A stretch of 50,168 nucleotides of DNA from Paramacrobiotus metropolitanus (GCF_019649055.1 NW_026570545.1:1-50168); one strand, 5' to 3'. Shown: positions 1-8,972, counted from the first letter of the stretch. The notes: generated by a model from the letters alone, not told the origin. A program made the numbers and translations.

Positions 1-261
1 AATTAACAGGCGCTACGTTATCATTGTTCTCTGGGTTCACCCATGCATTTGTGGCGTTCTTTTTTTTGCTCATAATTCACACTCAAACACGTATCGGTGA
101 GCGAGGCAGACCGTTGGATGACGGCGGGATAAAGAAAGACAGGTTACCGCTTAATGGTGAGTCTTCCGGAGCGCCGACTCAGGTCCATACTCTTGTGTCT
201 CATAGCTGAAACGTTCCGTTAACGATGCCGGTACGGAGAACAGGTTCATGTCACTAGACAT
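1..261 (-). pseudogene. Maverick/Polinton major capsid protein, N-terminal part, cut by the window edge and frameshifted
   Basis: The minus strand opens at an ATG at 261 with a short conserved start containing DMNLFSVP, which resembles the 'D-LFS-P' opening of Maverick/adintovirus double-jelly-roll capsid proteins. The reading frame then slips, and near the left edge another frame reads VNPENNDNVAPVN, where the family has an N-P-V stretch just before the 'LHSLFS' motif that would lie outside the window. The protein would build the icosahedral shell. It comes last in a minus-strand series of structural genes, the usual place in these elements. The break and the missing C-terminus mean this copy is probably dead. 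Family call rests on short motifs and gene order. Confidence 0.55.
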
Positions 262-339
262 GGCCGGCTCTGAGGTGGTAGGAGATATTCAGGCATTTTG
301 TAGTTTTTTTGAAAATATCGGGATACTTATCAAAGAACC

Positions 340-720
340 GTTACTAGTACGGTGCTTTCGTCGTTTCGTGTTTTTCTCTTTTTTGAATGTTTAGTAGGGC
401 GTTTTGCGTTTACTTCCGCTACCGGTTTGCTGTTTAACAGTCACGAGTTGAGGGCTTCAGTAGAGGTTACTGCTGCGTCTGAAGGCTGAGCTGGCTCAAT
501 ATTTTCCTAGCTTTTCAGTCACCTTTTCCGCAGCACTGGTGGCTACACTTTGAGCGGCTTGCTTCAAGTGAGGTTTGCTGACTCTAATGCTGCTCTAGCA
601 TGGGGTAGAGCGCTTCGAACGAGCGGTGCGGTGAATTTGGAGACGCATGAAACACTGTTCGGAAAAAGTCTGCTAAGCCTGAACCGCTTTGTAGACCTGA
701 ACTCGATATCTGCCTAATGG
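340..720 (-). pseudogene. Maverick minor-capsid-like protein, decayed
   Basis: In the minus strand, around 690-648, the translation contains GSGLADFFRTVF, which resembles the glycine-rich 'G-G-G-FFR-LFR' segment near the start of the Maverick/adintovirus minor capsid protein (often compared with adenovirus pVI). Further on come an alanine-rich helix (AAQSVATSAAEKVTEKL) and a very basic tail (TGSGSKRKTPY near 393-425), as in the family. Several stops and frameshifts separate these pieces. The gene sits between the FYVTLP gene and the major capsid gene, as expected. The call is based on motif order in a broken gene. Confidence 0.5.
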
Positions 721-857
721 ACCATAACCAATCTGATTCTGTTCAAACAGCTCCTCAAATAGACTTGAATCAGGTTCAAAGAGCACAAGGTTATGGAGCT
801 TATGATAACAGCTAGAACTATAACGTTTCAACGAACAGGCCTAAAAATGCAGTTTCA

Positions 858-1849
858 CTAATGATTTTTCCGCACGAAATTTAAAATCTTCGTCTTCGGG
901 CTCAAGTTGATTTCGATGGTTTCGATGAAATTACGTACTAGTGGTACATAATGTGGTTGGTCAGATCGTTCCGTTATGAGATCAAACGGTTCTCCTTTAA
1001 TGGGCATAGAACGTAAAACTTTGCGGTTGATCGCCTAACTTGCTGAAAACTCCACAATGTCGAATAAACATACATTGTTGTATTTTTATGTTGCATGTTA
1101 GCAGATTGTTGGACGCTACCACCATTGGTACGTCCAACGTATCAGCATTCAGCGGTTGTTTTCTTTTAAGTAGGTACCATAGATACAGGTCGAGGAGTAA
1201 TAAAAGTACTAGGAATTCTTCCGAACGGTTCAGCTGGCGTCCCATCTTCTTCTATCATTTCTTCAATATAGTAACGAAAATTTTGAAGGAACACCGTCAA
1301 GATCTTTAAAGTCTAAAGGGTCTATATCGTGTTGAGTCTGCACAAAACCAAGTAACCCTTTCAATCGGTCATCGTTTTCGGAAAAACGCAGACACACCGC
1401 AAGCTATTAAACGATTACTTCCGTCTTGAGCGTTACAGGATTATAACGTATATTAAGACACCTTTGTGGTACTGTTATTTGTGCGAAGGCGTGAGGGTAA
1501 CATTGCGACCTTTAAGTCTACCGAGTTTGGCGACTGTCGCTCAATTACGTCAATTAAGCGCCTTCAATGTATATAGACCCGGTGGAATGATGATCGTATT
1601 CTGAACCGATGACAAGAAATGTCACTGATGACATCGTACTCGTTAACAGTTAGTTCTTGCTCTTTTGGTATATTTAGATTGAGTTTGTATGTTGCAATTC
1701 CACCAACCCACTTCCCACCGGCCCGATAAGGAATTGGATTTTAGTTTAGTCTTCCACATTTGCGCACTGTTCTTGGGATACATGTCCATTGACGCATCGC
1801 TTGGTAATGTTACGTAAAACGGTGTACTGTTTCCAACAACACTAGCCAT
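858..1849 (-). pseudogene. Maverick-conserved structural protein of the 'FYVTLP' family, decayed
   Basis: The gene starts at the ATG at 1849 with STPFYVTLPSDASMDMYP, followed by LSGRWEVGW. This is the diagnostic opening of a protein found in most animal Mavericks and adintoviruses, thought to be part of the virion. After a break the middle is recognisable only in pieces. A conserved C-terminal segment, MPIKGEPFDLITERSDQPHY and then VPLVRNFIETIEINL, lies at about 985-890 in another frame. At least three frame changes and several stops separate the parts. The start overlaps the end of the upstream integrase gene by a few bases, as is common in compact viral gene strings. Confidence 0.75.
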
Positions 1850-1851
1850 TT

Positions 1852-2419
1852 CCGTCAGCTACTTTTGATAGCTCTTGCTCATAAAACTTTCCAATTACAC
1901 TGGGTCCACCGTCGGCAGGTTCCACTTCTACACACAGGTACGCGATGCTTGATTACCTTATTCACTCGATATAGCTTTTTTGTACTTACTTCCAGCGCCT
2001 TTCTTAAAAGCTGCTTTTGCAAACGAAGACGCACTGTGTCTCCGTCCTTAAATAGCGGTACCTTAGCTTTGCTTTTGTTATTACTGTTGGACTGTAATCG
2101 CTGAAACACCGTGAATTTTCTCGATTGACGTCATTCAGCGCCAATCCATGCGCCGTGTGAGGTGTGCTGTTGTAGCTGTGAATAATGTCCTGTAACTTGT
2201 CATAATATTTTACACTCCATCACGAGCGGTCATCAGTCGCATGAGACGCTCTCGTAACGTTCGGATGAATCGTTCTGCCATGTTAGCTTTAATTTCACAG
2301 TTCTCTTCAGAAAACATAACGACGCCGTTCTGTTTCATGTAGTCTTGAACTGGTTTGTTGTAAAATTCACGCCCTGTGAACGAATAATACAGTTAGTTTG
2401 CGACGCTTACGGTTCCATC

Positions 2420-2455
<36 letters not shown>

Positions 2456-3032
2456 TACCTCTATCCACTTGTGTAAATACATAGGTGGTCCATACAAACG
2501 AGAAAAGGCTTTCTCAGGGCAGGAAGAACGTATTCACTGCTTTTTGTCAGCATTTCGCATGCTACTTTTTGGAAAAAACTGTCCACAACAACCAGCAGAA
2601 ATTTTTATGTTTATTCTGCTTTGCGTAACGGGACACATCCATCAGGTCAGCCATGTATTGTTCACCGAACTGTATTGAAACTACCAGTTCTGCGGAATTT
2701 CCGCCGGACGGCTTATGTAAATTGTAGGCGTCAATTCCTTGCAGAAGCTTTAGGGCTTTGTCATGCTGATTAAGTTCGCTTGACACGGTTTGATGCTTCG
2801 GAATCGTTCCACTCCCCCCAGGCTTGCCACTTGCGCCGCACTCACGTACTCCGCTTCTCCCATCTTTAGTTAGGTCAACTTGGACACTGACGTCAACTTT
2901 GTTTTGTTTTTTGACCAAAGCTATTGTCTTTACTGACGTTTGAGTCTTCCGAATCTTTATCCCCAGCACAGCATGATGGAAATAAAGGTCAGCTTCATAC
3001 CCTCTCCAAAGTTCAGGCTGACTGGTATGCAC
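1852..3032 (-). pseudogene. Maverick/Polinton retroviral-type (rve) integrase, broken
   Basis: Pieces of a DDE integrase follow one another on the minus strand. At about 2664-2615 is QYMADLMDVSRYAKQN, carrying the first catalytic aspartate. At about 2375 is GREFYNKPVQDYMKQNG, the segment after the second aspartate. At about 2275 is MAERFIRTLRERLMRLM, with the catalytic glutamate. Then come SYNSTPHTAHGLALNDVN and an SH3-like tail, FKDGDTVRLRLQKQLLRKA. This order is typical of Maverick integrases, which insert the element's DNA. The gene is interrupted by a dinucleotide repeat at 2423-2453, which falls between the first and second catalytic segments, and by frameshifts near 2180 and 1900, so it cannot be active as it stands. 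Confidence 0.85.
2423..2453. repeat. (TG)n microsatellite inside the integrase pseudogene
   Basis: About 15 uninterrupted TG units split the integrase coding region between its first and second catalytic segments. Expansion here post-dates or helped the death of the gene. Confidence 0.95.
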
Positions 3033-3660
3033 CCCGCCATGCCTGCTATTCTTAAATAACTAACCACTTTAAGCGCTTGTGTTGCTGAAGTTTTCTTTCC
3101 AAAGCCCAGCTGTGGATCATCATATTTATTTTCAACTGCGTAATAGTCTACCCGATCTCGATTTCTTAAATTATGTATTTTGTTTAACGTTGTTTGAAGT
3201 CGTTTTTGATTCTGGATGGCCGATTTTGCTTGGCGTGATCATGTCCTCATACACTTTCCGTTTTCCTTGTGACCTTGAAAGGAACTTGCAGGCGTTGCGT
3301 ACTGGCTGTTTTCACCGCTTAACGGTTGTTGGCGCACCGGTGTACCGGTACCTGCTTTGCCAAATATACTGGCGGCATGCTTTTTTTAAAGTGACTGTTT
3401 TCGTCGAGCTGAAGTTCTTTTACCATCTGCTTAAATATAGGTTTTGGTTTACAATTTTTTCAAAGGCTGGGATCCTTCCTGGGAAATATTTGGATTGGTT
3501 TGGCTACCGCTCGTATCATCTAAAGCGTACGGCCGCAGTGCTAAAAACCGCTGCAGACTAGATGAAATGGTGTGCTTTCTGATATTCCGATAGGCTTTTG
3601 TTAGCCAAAGTTTCCGTTGTCAGCTGTTCTAGAGAAAGGATTTTGGAAGCTTCTGGGGTA
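3033..3660 (-). pseudogene. Possible small Maverick-conserved protein between pX and integrase, decayed
   Basis: On the minus strand, around 3600-3530, the text SLSEYQKA is followed, after a frame change, by LQRFLALRPYALDD. Many Mavericks encode a small protein in this position with an 'L-EK...Y...LQRYL' signature, so this may be its remnant. The remainder (about 3500-3050) is a string of open segments in different frames without recognisable motifs; one piece contains QTTLNKIHNLRNRDRVDYY. The plus-strand open frame over the same bases shows no family signature and looks like a shadow. The role of the protein is unknown. Confidence 0.3.
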
Positions 3661-3717
3661 CTTGGTTTAGTGCTAGCTCAACCTCCGTGCGCCGTTTCTC
3701 CGCTTGCCGTTTTGGTA

Positions 3718-4086
3718 TTAGCATATAGGTTTCCATGTTTTTTTTATATGTTTATTGGTGGTTTGCTGCCCTGCGCTTATAACGGCTGATGCTAGTAATG
3801 GTAATAGAGCGGGTAAGAATCCTCCTCGTTGTAATAGTATACGTTTTTCTTTTGAAGTGATACACTTGGAGATGCTAGAAGCTTTATGGGAGTCTTGCAC
3901 TTTTTACACGCTGTCAGCTGATGAGGCTTTAAGGGGACTCGTCCTTTAATAAGGTTCAAGGCAAGCTCTTGAATACCCCTTATATGGTGTTTATCGCAAC
4001 ACTGCTTCAACAGTGCTCTTCGTTGTAGGCTTTGCCCGGTTAAGGGTAAGCAAAAACGGGGCAATCTCCTTCGCTTTACTTGCCAT
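3718..4086 (-). pseudogene. Adenovirus pX-like virion core protein of a Maverick, frameshifted
   Basis: From an ATG at 4086 the minus strand encodes a short basic protein. The central part reads RRALLKQCCDK, then IQELALNLIKGRVPLKPHQ, and in another frame the tail reads LLQRGGFLPALLPLLASAV. This arrangement (arginine-rich start, 'NLLKG-VPL' motif, lysines, then an 'RGGFL' hydrophobic tail) is characteristic of the pX/core-like proteins of Mavericks and adintoviruses, which are thought to condense DNA or help membrane passage. Two frame changes break it. It lies directly downstream of the ATPase, as usual. Confidence 0.7.
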
Positions 4087-4189
4087 TTTTTAGGCTTAGT
4101 GATGGCAGATGATCAGTATAAATTCTCATTGTCTCTTTAGAAACAAATGCGATCGCAGCCTTAAATAAGATGGACAAGCTGGGGTAAGG

Positions 4190-4778
4190 TCAATTAAGAG
4201 CGGTTGATAGTTTTCTGACGTGCAAGCCGCGTACGCTTGCGCAAAGGCACTTTAGTTTTGTTTGACGTTGTAAGATATCGATCTGGCCGAGGTCCCGAGC
4301 ATTCTTAAACAGCACCATATACTGACAATTTAGTGTTATATCACGCATCGCTTTTCCTTGTTTGTACAGGTTCTGGGTAATATAAATAACGCTCAGGTTT
4401 TTATGGTGAATTCCTTGCGTGAACAGATTACTGGCCTGCTCATTTTTTGCCATCTCGTGTGCCAAATCATCCACAATCAGTAAATTTGTCACCTCTTTAT
4501 CAGAAAAATCCTCGTCCGAAAAAGGTCACTCAGTCCTTTCACAAACTCTGTTTCTGGACACTGAACTTTCAAAGCATCGTATCCATTCTGCCACTGATTG
4601 TATGCATATGCCACTCTTCTCGGAGTCGAAGTCATCATTTCTTTTCGTTGCTCGATAAGGCGGAAGACAAAGACGATTTTCCAACCATTGTAGGACCGCA
4701 AATCATCATTCCAAAAGGAGTTACGAGTTTTGGCTGACTTTCCAGCTCCACGAAATTGTTTTGAATTACTGCTGTCAT
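4190..4778 (-). pseudogene. Maverick/adintovirus DNA-packaging ATPase (FtsK/HerA type), frameshifted
   Basis: The minus strand starts at an ATG at 4778. About 30 codons later comes the Walker A loop GPTMVGKSS. In a later frame follow a Walker B region, LLIVDDLAHEM (about 4485), then LFTQGIHHKNLSVIYITQNL and RDITLNCQYMVLFKNARD (about 4420-4300). This set is the signature of the packaging ATPase of Mavericks, adenovirus-like and virophage-like viruses, which pumps the genome into the capsid. Frame changes near 4650 and 4490 disrupt it. Its ATG overlaps, on the opposite strand, the ATG that opens the TBP-like gene, so the two genes diverge from a shared CATG. Confidence 0.85.
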
Positions 4779-5290
4779 GGCGGCATCAATAAAAATATAG
4801 TCGCAGTTGGTAAACTGAATTGTGGCTTTGATCTTCAAGATATCGCAGACCTTCTCCAGATTCCGTACGATCCCAACATTTTTTCAGGACTTACTATTCG
4901 CCGAATGCGTCCATACAAAGTCACTGTCAACTATACAGCAATGGTCGGATTACAGTAAACGGAGCTGTTACCGAGCGTAATGCTGAAGAGCTTCTCGAAC
5001 TCTATTGTAGCGATATGCACATGTTAGGCTATACCGATGCGTACGTTACGGACTTCGAAATAGTTAATGTAGTAGCGTCTTGGGACATGTATCGACCATT
5101 GAAACTAGATAACGTGTTTAAAAGCTGCACTGCTACCCATGTTATGAACCTGAACTGTTTCCTGGTCTAAGCGTCCATCTACCGGAAGCAACGTATAATT
5201 TTTACCTCTGGTAAAGTTAATATTTTGGGTGCAAAGTCAGATTGGCTGTGCGTAGTACGGCAGCCGAACTTCGCTTGCGACTGTTTTAAT
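4777..5290 (+). pseudogene. TATA-binding-protein-like gene (two TBP repeats), frameshifted
   Basis: The plus strand encodes both halves of a TBP saddle. Repeat 1 reads NIVAVGKLNCGFDLQDIA (from about 4794) and then FSGLTIRRMRPYKVTV, matching the TBP pattern 'NIVSTVNLGCKLDL...F-AVIMRIREPRTTA'. After one frame change come ITVNGAVTERNAEELLELY and LGYTDAYVTDFEIVNVV, with ASWDMYRPLKLDNV opening repeat 2. After further slips come YEPELFPGLSVHLPEATYNF and SGKVNILGAKS, the classic 'YEPELFPGL' and 'SGK...GAK' motifs of repeat 2. TBP binds the TATA box and nucleates transcription. Here it is divergent (only the C-terminal core, no long N-terminus) and sits inside a viral gene cluster. At least three frame breaks suggest a dead copy. 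An alternative is a host TBP pseudogene, but its placement against the ATPase argues for a viral gene. Confidence 0.8.
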
Positions 5291-5562
5291 GTTCACATGA
5301 GTCTTATCAAAGTTCATTTTCATTTTTTTTTGACTAAGTCTTCTCCGCTTTAATAAACCAGTGCTCTGCCATAAACTAATAAACATACGAAAAAACGATA
5401 TTCTTTTTTTTTTAAACAAAACCGTCAGTTTTAACATCAGTTTTCTTGCGGCGGGCGATCTGGTCTGCAGGACGTTCCGCTATGCCAGTCATGCTCAGCT
5501 TGTGGGTCGTCATGCGGCTCCCAGTTTCTAACTCTAGTCCACAATGAATACACTTCACTAGG
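5291..5562. other. Short AT-rich stretch between TBP-like gene and acidic ORF
   Basis: Runs of T and short open frames on both strands, none with a recognisable motif. It may include the end of the minus-strand gene to its right. Confidence 0.5.
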
Positions 5563-6035
5563 TCACGCAATCCCGTGTAAAGAAGCCGGCTCTCGCAAAA
5601 CGCGCCGCTGACGGTGTACGCAGTGTCCAGTTCCTGTGTTGAACCGAGTGCAGACGGTATACGAACCGTCTGAATTCATGTTGCAGCCGATAGCCTGCTG
5701 CAGCACGCCCAGAGTCGCTGTGTCCGTTCTTCTGGTAGGCGCTCCCGGGGATCCAACCAAACCAAAGTGTATCCACTCAAAGCGCCCAATGGTAGACGAT
5801 ACGGCCTATCCGCCGCAGGCGCTGAAGTCGACGCAGTTGCTGGTTCTGGCCGTAGCGGTGGTTGTGGCGGAGTTGGCGTGGCTGGTGACGCTCCGGTTTC
5901 AGCGCTTGGTACTGAAGCTGAGTCCGGTACTTGCGGTGGAACAGACCTTGTTGAGCTTACTGGAGAATCTTGCAATTCGCCATCTTCTACCAGAAGAGAG
6001 TCTCCACTATCATAGTCTTCGTTGACTTCAGACAT
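5563..6035 (-). pseudogene. Acidic, proline/serine-rich protein of unknown function, frameshifted
   Basis: From the ATG at 6035 the minus strand gives an acidic start, MSEVNEDYDSGDSLLVEDGE, then about 60 residues rich in P, A, S and T, and then a region beginning YRLPLGALSGYTLVWLDP. The frame slips near 5720; a third frame continues with a cysteine-containing segment (CNMNSDGSYTVC) to a stop at 5563. I do not recognise the family. The layout (acidic low-complexity arm plus small cysteine-bearing end) would suit a regulatory protein, but that is a guess. A TATA box (6073-6081) lies about 40 nt upstream. Confidence 0.45.
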
Positions 6036-6072
6036 TTTCACACTGCCGTACTAACCGCTTGCATGTTTCTCG

Positions 6073-6081
6073 GTTTATATA
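6073..6081 (-). promoter_or_regulatory. TATA-like box upstream of the acidic ORF
   Basis: Minus strand TATATAAAC about 40 nt before the ATG at 6035. One of five TATA-like elements in front of minus-strand accessory ORFs. Confidence 0.55.
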
Positions 6082-6630
6082 CCGGCCTTCGGTATGGTAG
6101 CGTTAGGGTCACCTTTATAGGATCGATACCGTTCAAGGATCATTTCCCACCATGACTGATAACCAGCCCGACGCGATACTATTTTACAGCAGTACTGTGC
6201 GACCTGCATGACTTTCCCAACATACAGGCCTAGGTCAGAGTCACCGTTCACAGGTCGGGGTAGCGGAAGCCGATAGCGACCTCTCAAAAACTGTGGCTCC
6301 CACCAGCTTGAACAATTCGGGTTAACTGGTAGACTAGAAAAAAAATCTTCTGGCTTCTTAGGCTTGGGGACTTCATACCCCACGTGGAGAATTTTGCATA
6401 ACCAGCCATCGACCATGATGTTCATACCCGGTGCCAAATCTAAACAATTGTTTTTTTTATATTTGACTTTCAGACGACCTTCTGTTTTTATATTTGTTTT
6501 ACCGTGAATTTTCCTTCACAACGTCCCTGACAAACATCTCAGTGTCACTATTAAAGGTTGAATTATCAATTGCCCCACCGCCGAACACCGATGAAGCACA
6601 CAGGAGGAAAACAATCGTCTTGAACTCCAT
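6075..6630 (-). pseudogene. Putative secreted protein with signal peptide, frameshifted; family unknown
   Basis: The ATG at 6630 opens a typical signal peptide, MEFKTIVFLLCASSVFGGGA. This frame ends at a stop at 6499, but a second frame is open across the same place and continues (CLDLAPGMNIMVDGWLCK, later SSWWEPQFLRGRYRLP) to a stop at 6075. The simplest reading is one gene of about 180 codons with a single frameshift near 6505. A splice site is a weaker alternative: a GT-AG pair exists, but it would join to a different frame. The mature part has several cysteines and tryptophans and no motif I know. A TATA-like element lies about 80 nt upstream at 6712-6727. Confidence 0.45.
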
Positions 6631-6711
6631 GGTTGTTTTTAATACAAAAAAAAACGACGTTCTAGAAACTTGCAGGTCGTTCCACTATACTTTGCAACCT
6701 GCACTCTGAGG

Positions 6712-6727
6712 CCATAAATAGACTTTA
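6712..6727 (-). promoter_or_regulatory. TATA-like promoter element, copy 1 of a repeated 16-mer
   Basis: Minus strand TAAAGTCTATTTATGG, differing at one base from the element at 7265-7280. Both lie 80-92 nt before an ATG, here the one at 6630. Confidence 0.6.
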
Positions 6728-6735
6728 CACCGGCC

Positions 6736-7173
6736 TTACATAGCCGTATCGGTCTCTAGTGCTATCTTAATTTCTTCCAAGAAGCCATGCAGTATATGAT
6801 ACAGCATATACTGGTCGTAACTCTTAAAGTGGATGGAGAACCCATGAGCGTTGACTAATGCCATTCTTGAACAATCCAGTTCGTACTCTATTTCCAATGT
6901 CCAAGGTGATTCCGGTTGTGTATCTTTAAATTTTTTAACCATTTTGGACTTTTTTAATAATTCATGGATGTCGTATGCTTCTGCAGCACCAAACGTCCAG
7001 GACACTCTAGCCCCTGCCTGTTCGTCCACAAGTTGCAATCATTTAAAACGGCCTCCCTTGCCCGTTATGATATTAACTTTTGTACCGCGTTTCAAGTCCC
7101 AGCTCGCTTCGCATTCTCCCTGGTCTAACGGTTTGATCACCGCTCCGTACATTATATCTGATGTAGCGTCCAT
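6736..7173 (-). pseudogene. Unknown-family protein B, paralogue of the ORF at 7304-7732, one internal stop
   Basis: Reading from the ATG at 7173 gives about 145 codons with a single in-frame TGA at 7041-7039. It aligns along its whole length with the neighbouring ORF at 7304-7732. Both have a start with 'Y-A-I-P' and a tryptophan strand (CEASWDLKRGTKVNIITGKG here, LQWSLAGNVKANVITFKG there). Both then have an 'E-LL/EAL' turn, a second tryptophan strand (SPWTLEIEYELDCSRMAL against LSWDMEVEATTYCSKLLL) and a C-terminal helix ending in 'IL..(F/Y).REI'. Two similar beta-rich halves separated by a helix suggest an internal repeat. The family is unrecognised. A TATA-like 16-mer lies 92 nt upstream. 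Confidence 0.55.
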
Positions 7174-7264
7174 TGTGTTCGATATGGCGTTCGTTTTTGT
7201 TTTGCAGTGTAAAGATATTCTCTGATTAACGATACGTTTTTTTCTGTACTATATACAACAACCA

Positions 7265-7280
7265 CCTTAAATAGACTTTA
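7265..7280 (-). promoter_or_regulatory. TATA-like promoter element, copy 2 of a repeated 16-mer
   Basis: Minus strand TAAAGTCTATTTAAGG, one base different from the copy at 6712-6727. It lies 92 nt before the ATG at 7173. Confidence 0.6.
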
Positions 7281-7303
7281 TTCAATATTGCCATGAATAA
7301 CAG

Positions 7304-7732
7304 CTAGCCAGCACACGCTTCAGTTATTTCGCGCTCATACGCCTGTAGAATGTTACACAACTTCTTTTGGGCCATTAAAGGCAGCTCCAGCACCATCACT
7401 GGATGATTTAACAATAACTTTGAGCAGTATGTTGTAGCTTCCACTTCCATGTCCCAGCTTAATCCTTCGACGGACTTCAACCGGATGGATGTCTTTCGCG
7501 GAGTCAACGCTTCGTGTAGTTTCTTTGCCTCCATCGGTAACAGATGGATGAATATTAACCGCTCTCCCTGTTGACCTTCAATCTCCATCCAGTCAAACTT
7601 CCCCTTAAACGTTATCACGTTGGCCTTCACATTTCCAGCCAAACTCCACTGCAGTTGGCTATAGGAACCTGCAAAAGGCAAAATCTCGGCCTCGTACAGT
7701 ACCGCTAATGTGTTGTCGTACATCTGCGCCAT
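7304..7732 (-). CDS. Unknown-family protein A (142 aa), paralogue of the ORF at 6736-7173
   Basis: An uninterrupted 142-residue frame from the ATG at 7732 to the stop at 7304, one of the few intact genes in this element. The protein starts MAQMYDNTLAVLYEAEILPF and contains two tryptophan-bearing strands (LQWSLAGNVKANVITFKG and LSWDMEVEATTYCSKLLL). It has no signal peptide or membrane segment. It shares about one residue in four with the product of the neighbouring tandem gene. A TATA box (GGTATATAAG, 7780-7789) lies about 50 nt upstream. I do not recognise the fold. Position and promoter style tie it to the Maverick accessory cluster. Confidence 0.6.
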   Translation of the reverse strand: MAQMYDNTLAVLYEAEILPFAGSYSQLQWSLAGNVKANVITFKGKFDWMEIEGQQGERLIFIHLLPMEAKKLHEALTPRKTSIRLKSVEGLSWDMEVEATTYCSKLLLNHPVMVLELPLMAQKKLCNILQAYEREITEACAG

Positions 7733-7779
7733 GGTAGTGACATGCTTTTATGGTAGCCACAGTTGCAAACATTTCAGCC

Positions 7780-7789
7780 CTTATATACC
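7780..7789 (-). promoter_or_regulatory. TATA box for the 142-aa ORF
   Basis: Minus strand GGTATATAAG about 50 nt before the ATG at 7732. Two more TATA-like words point the other way nearby (7842-7852 and 7905-7916, plus strand) with no ORF after them. Confidence 0.55.
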
Positions 7790-8017
7790 AGTTACAACAA
7801 AGATAGTATCTGCCATTTCCGGTCAGCAGTTCTCAAACATGGTATATAAAGCCCAATACTTCCAACTGCAAAATTCAGTCGTCTTCCGTTCTTGAACCAA
7901 CTTTGGTGTATAAAGTGGTTCAGAGTTGTTCGGTGCCAGTTGGATATTATAGCCCTAGCGACCTTGTCTCGTCCGCCATTCCCCGTCACGGTATTGCTTG
8001 GATATTTTAGATCAGTT

Positions 8018-8330
8018 CAAATGGATTGACCAAATCCTTTGGACTGACTACGATTACTAAGCAGGACCGTCAGCGCCATGACCTTTTGGGCTCTATATTT
8101 TTTTTTTACTGACCTAAGAAGGGTTCATACTATGACCCTGCAGAGTTTACATTTGTTTCTTTGTTCATATATACGGTTTTGCTCTGTAATCGTAGTTGAG
8201 TTAAACTGGATTGATCGAATCCATGTAGCTTACTACGACTATTGAGCCGGACCAAAACCAGTTCAGTTACCAGGAACTGCTTTGAAACGCATTTGATCAC
8301 AGATTTAACCTATTGCAATCCGTAATTCCC
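8018..8330. repeat. Diverged tandem pair of about 185-bp units
   Basis: The phrase at 8018 (a GGATTGACC word, then CTACGATTACTAAGC and GGACC) recurs at about 8203 as GGATTGATC, CTACGACTATTGAGC and GGACC, with similar sequence between. No ORF of note. Confidence 0.55.
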
Positions 8331-8337
8331 GTTCCAT

Positions 8338-8910
8338 TTTATGAGAGTTGTACATTGCGCTGATAGTAATAGACATCACCGTAATTTCTACTGATCATTT
8401 CCATTGTGACTAGCTCCCTGTTCATCTCAATGCGATTCAGAACTCAGGGTACAGGCTTTATAACTATGTCGAAGGTCTGTAGCAAGGAGCCATAATGTTG
8501 GACATTACCACACATTGGTCATATCCATCATTATTATTGGTTCTTTGTACGTCCTGCAGTATTTTTGAATGTTTGACAGGCTTTTATGAGAGTTGATACG
8601 TAGCGCTGGTAGTAATGGAAATTACCTCAATTATAATTGGTCATTTCCATAGCCACCAGTTCCATGTACACCTCAATGTGAATTGGAACTTGAAAAGTAT
8701 TGGCTTTGCAAATATAGGGAGGACGTTTACCACGGAACTTCAGCAATAGACGTTACCATATCTTGGTCATGTCCAATGCTGCTTGTTCCTTGTACGTCCT
8801 GTAACAAACTTGAATGTTTGACTAGCTTCCGTGAAAGCTGATACATAACGCTGGTAGCAATGCAACTGCTCTTAATTACTACTGGTCGATTCCGTCGTTG
8901 CGGGTTCCTT
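8338..8910. repeat. Diverged tandem array, period about 245 bp, roughly 2.4 units
   Basis: A unit starting 'TTTATGAGAGTTG' and carrying 'GCGCTGATAGTAATAG' recurs at 8338, about 8582 and about 8827. A second conserved block containing CCTTGTACGTCCTG or TTTGTACGTCCTGCAG and TGAATGTTTGAC occurs near 8550 and 8795. No coding potential is evident from 7990 to 8972. The array could be a spacer or a control region of the element. Confidence 0.65.
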
Positions 8911-8972
8911 GTGCGCATAGATGCAAAACTTTAATCAACTTTCACCAGAACATGTTGTGGCTTACTCGTAAA

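Noticed and set aside
3079-3561. 160-codon plus-strand frame opposite the Maverick structural genes
   Set aside because: No family signature; the minus strand carries the likely remnant of a conserved Maverick protein here.
4777-5290. Plain host TBP gene
   Set aside because: Too divergent, frame-broken, lacks the N-terminal arm and introns, and abuts a viral ATPase; kept as a viral-type TBP-like pseudogene instead.
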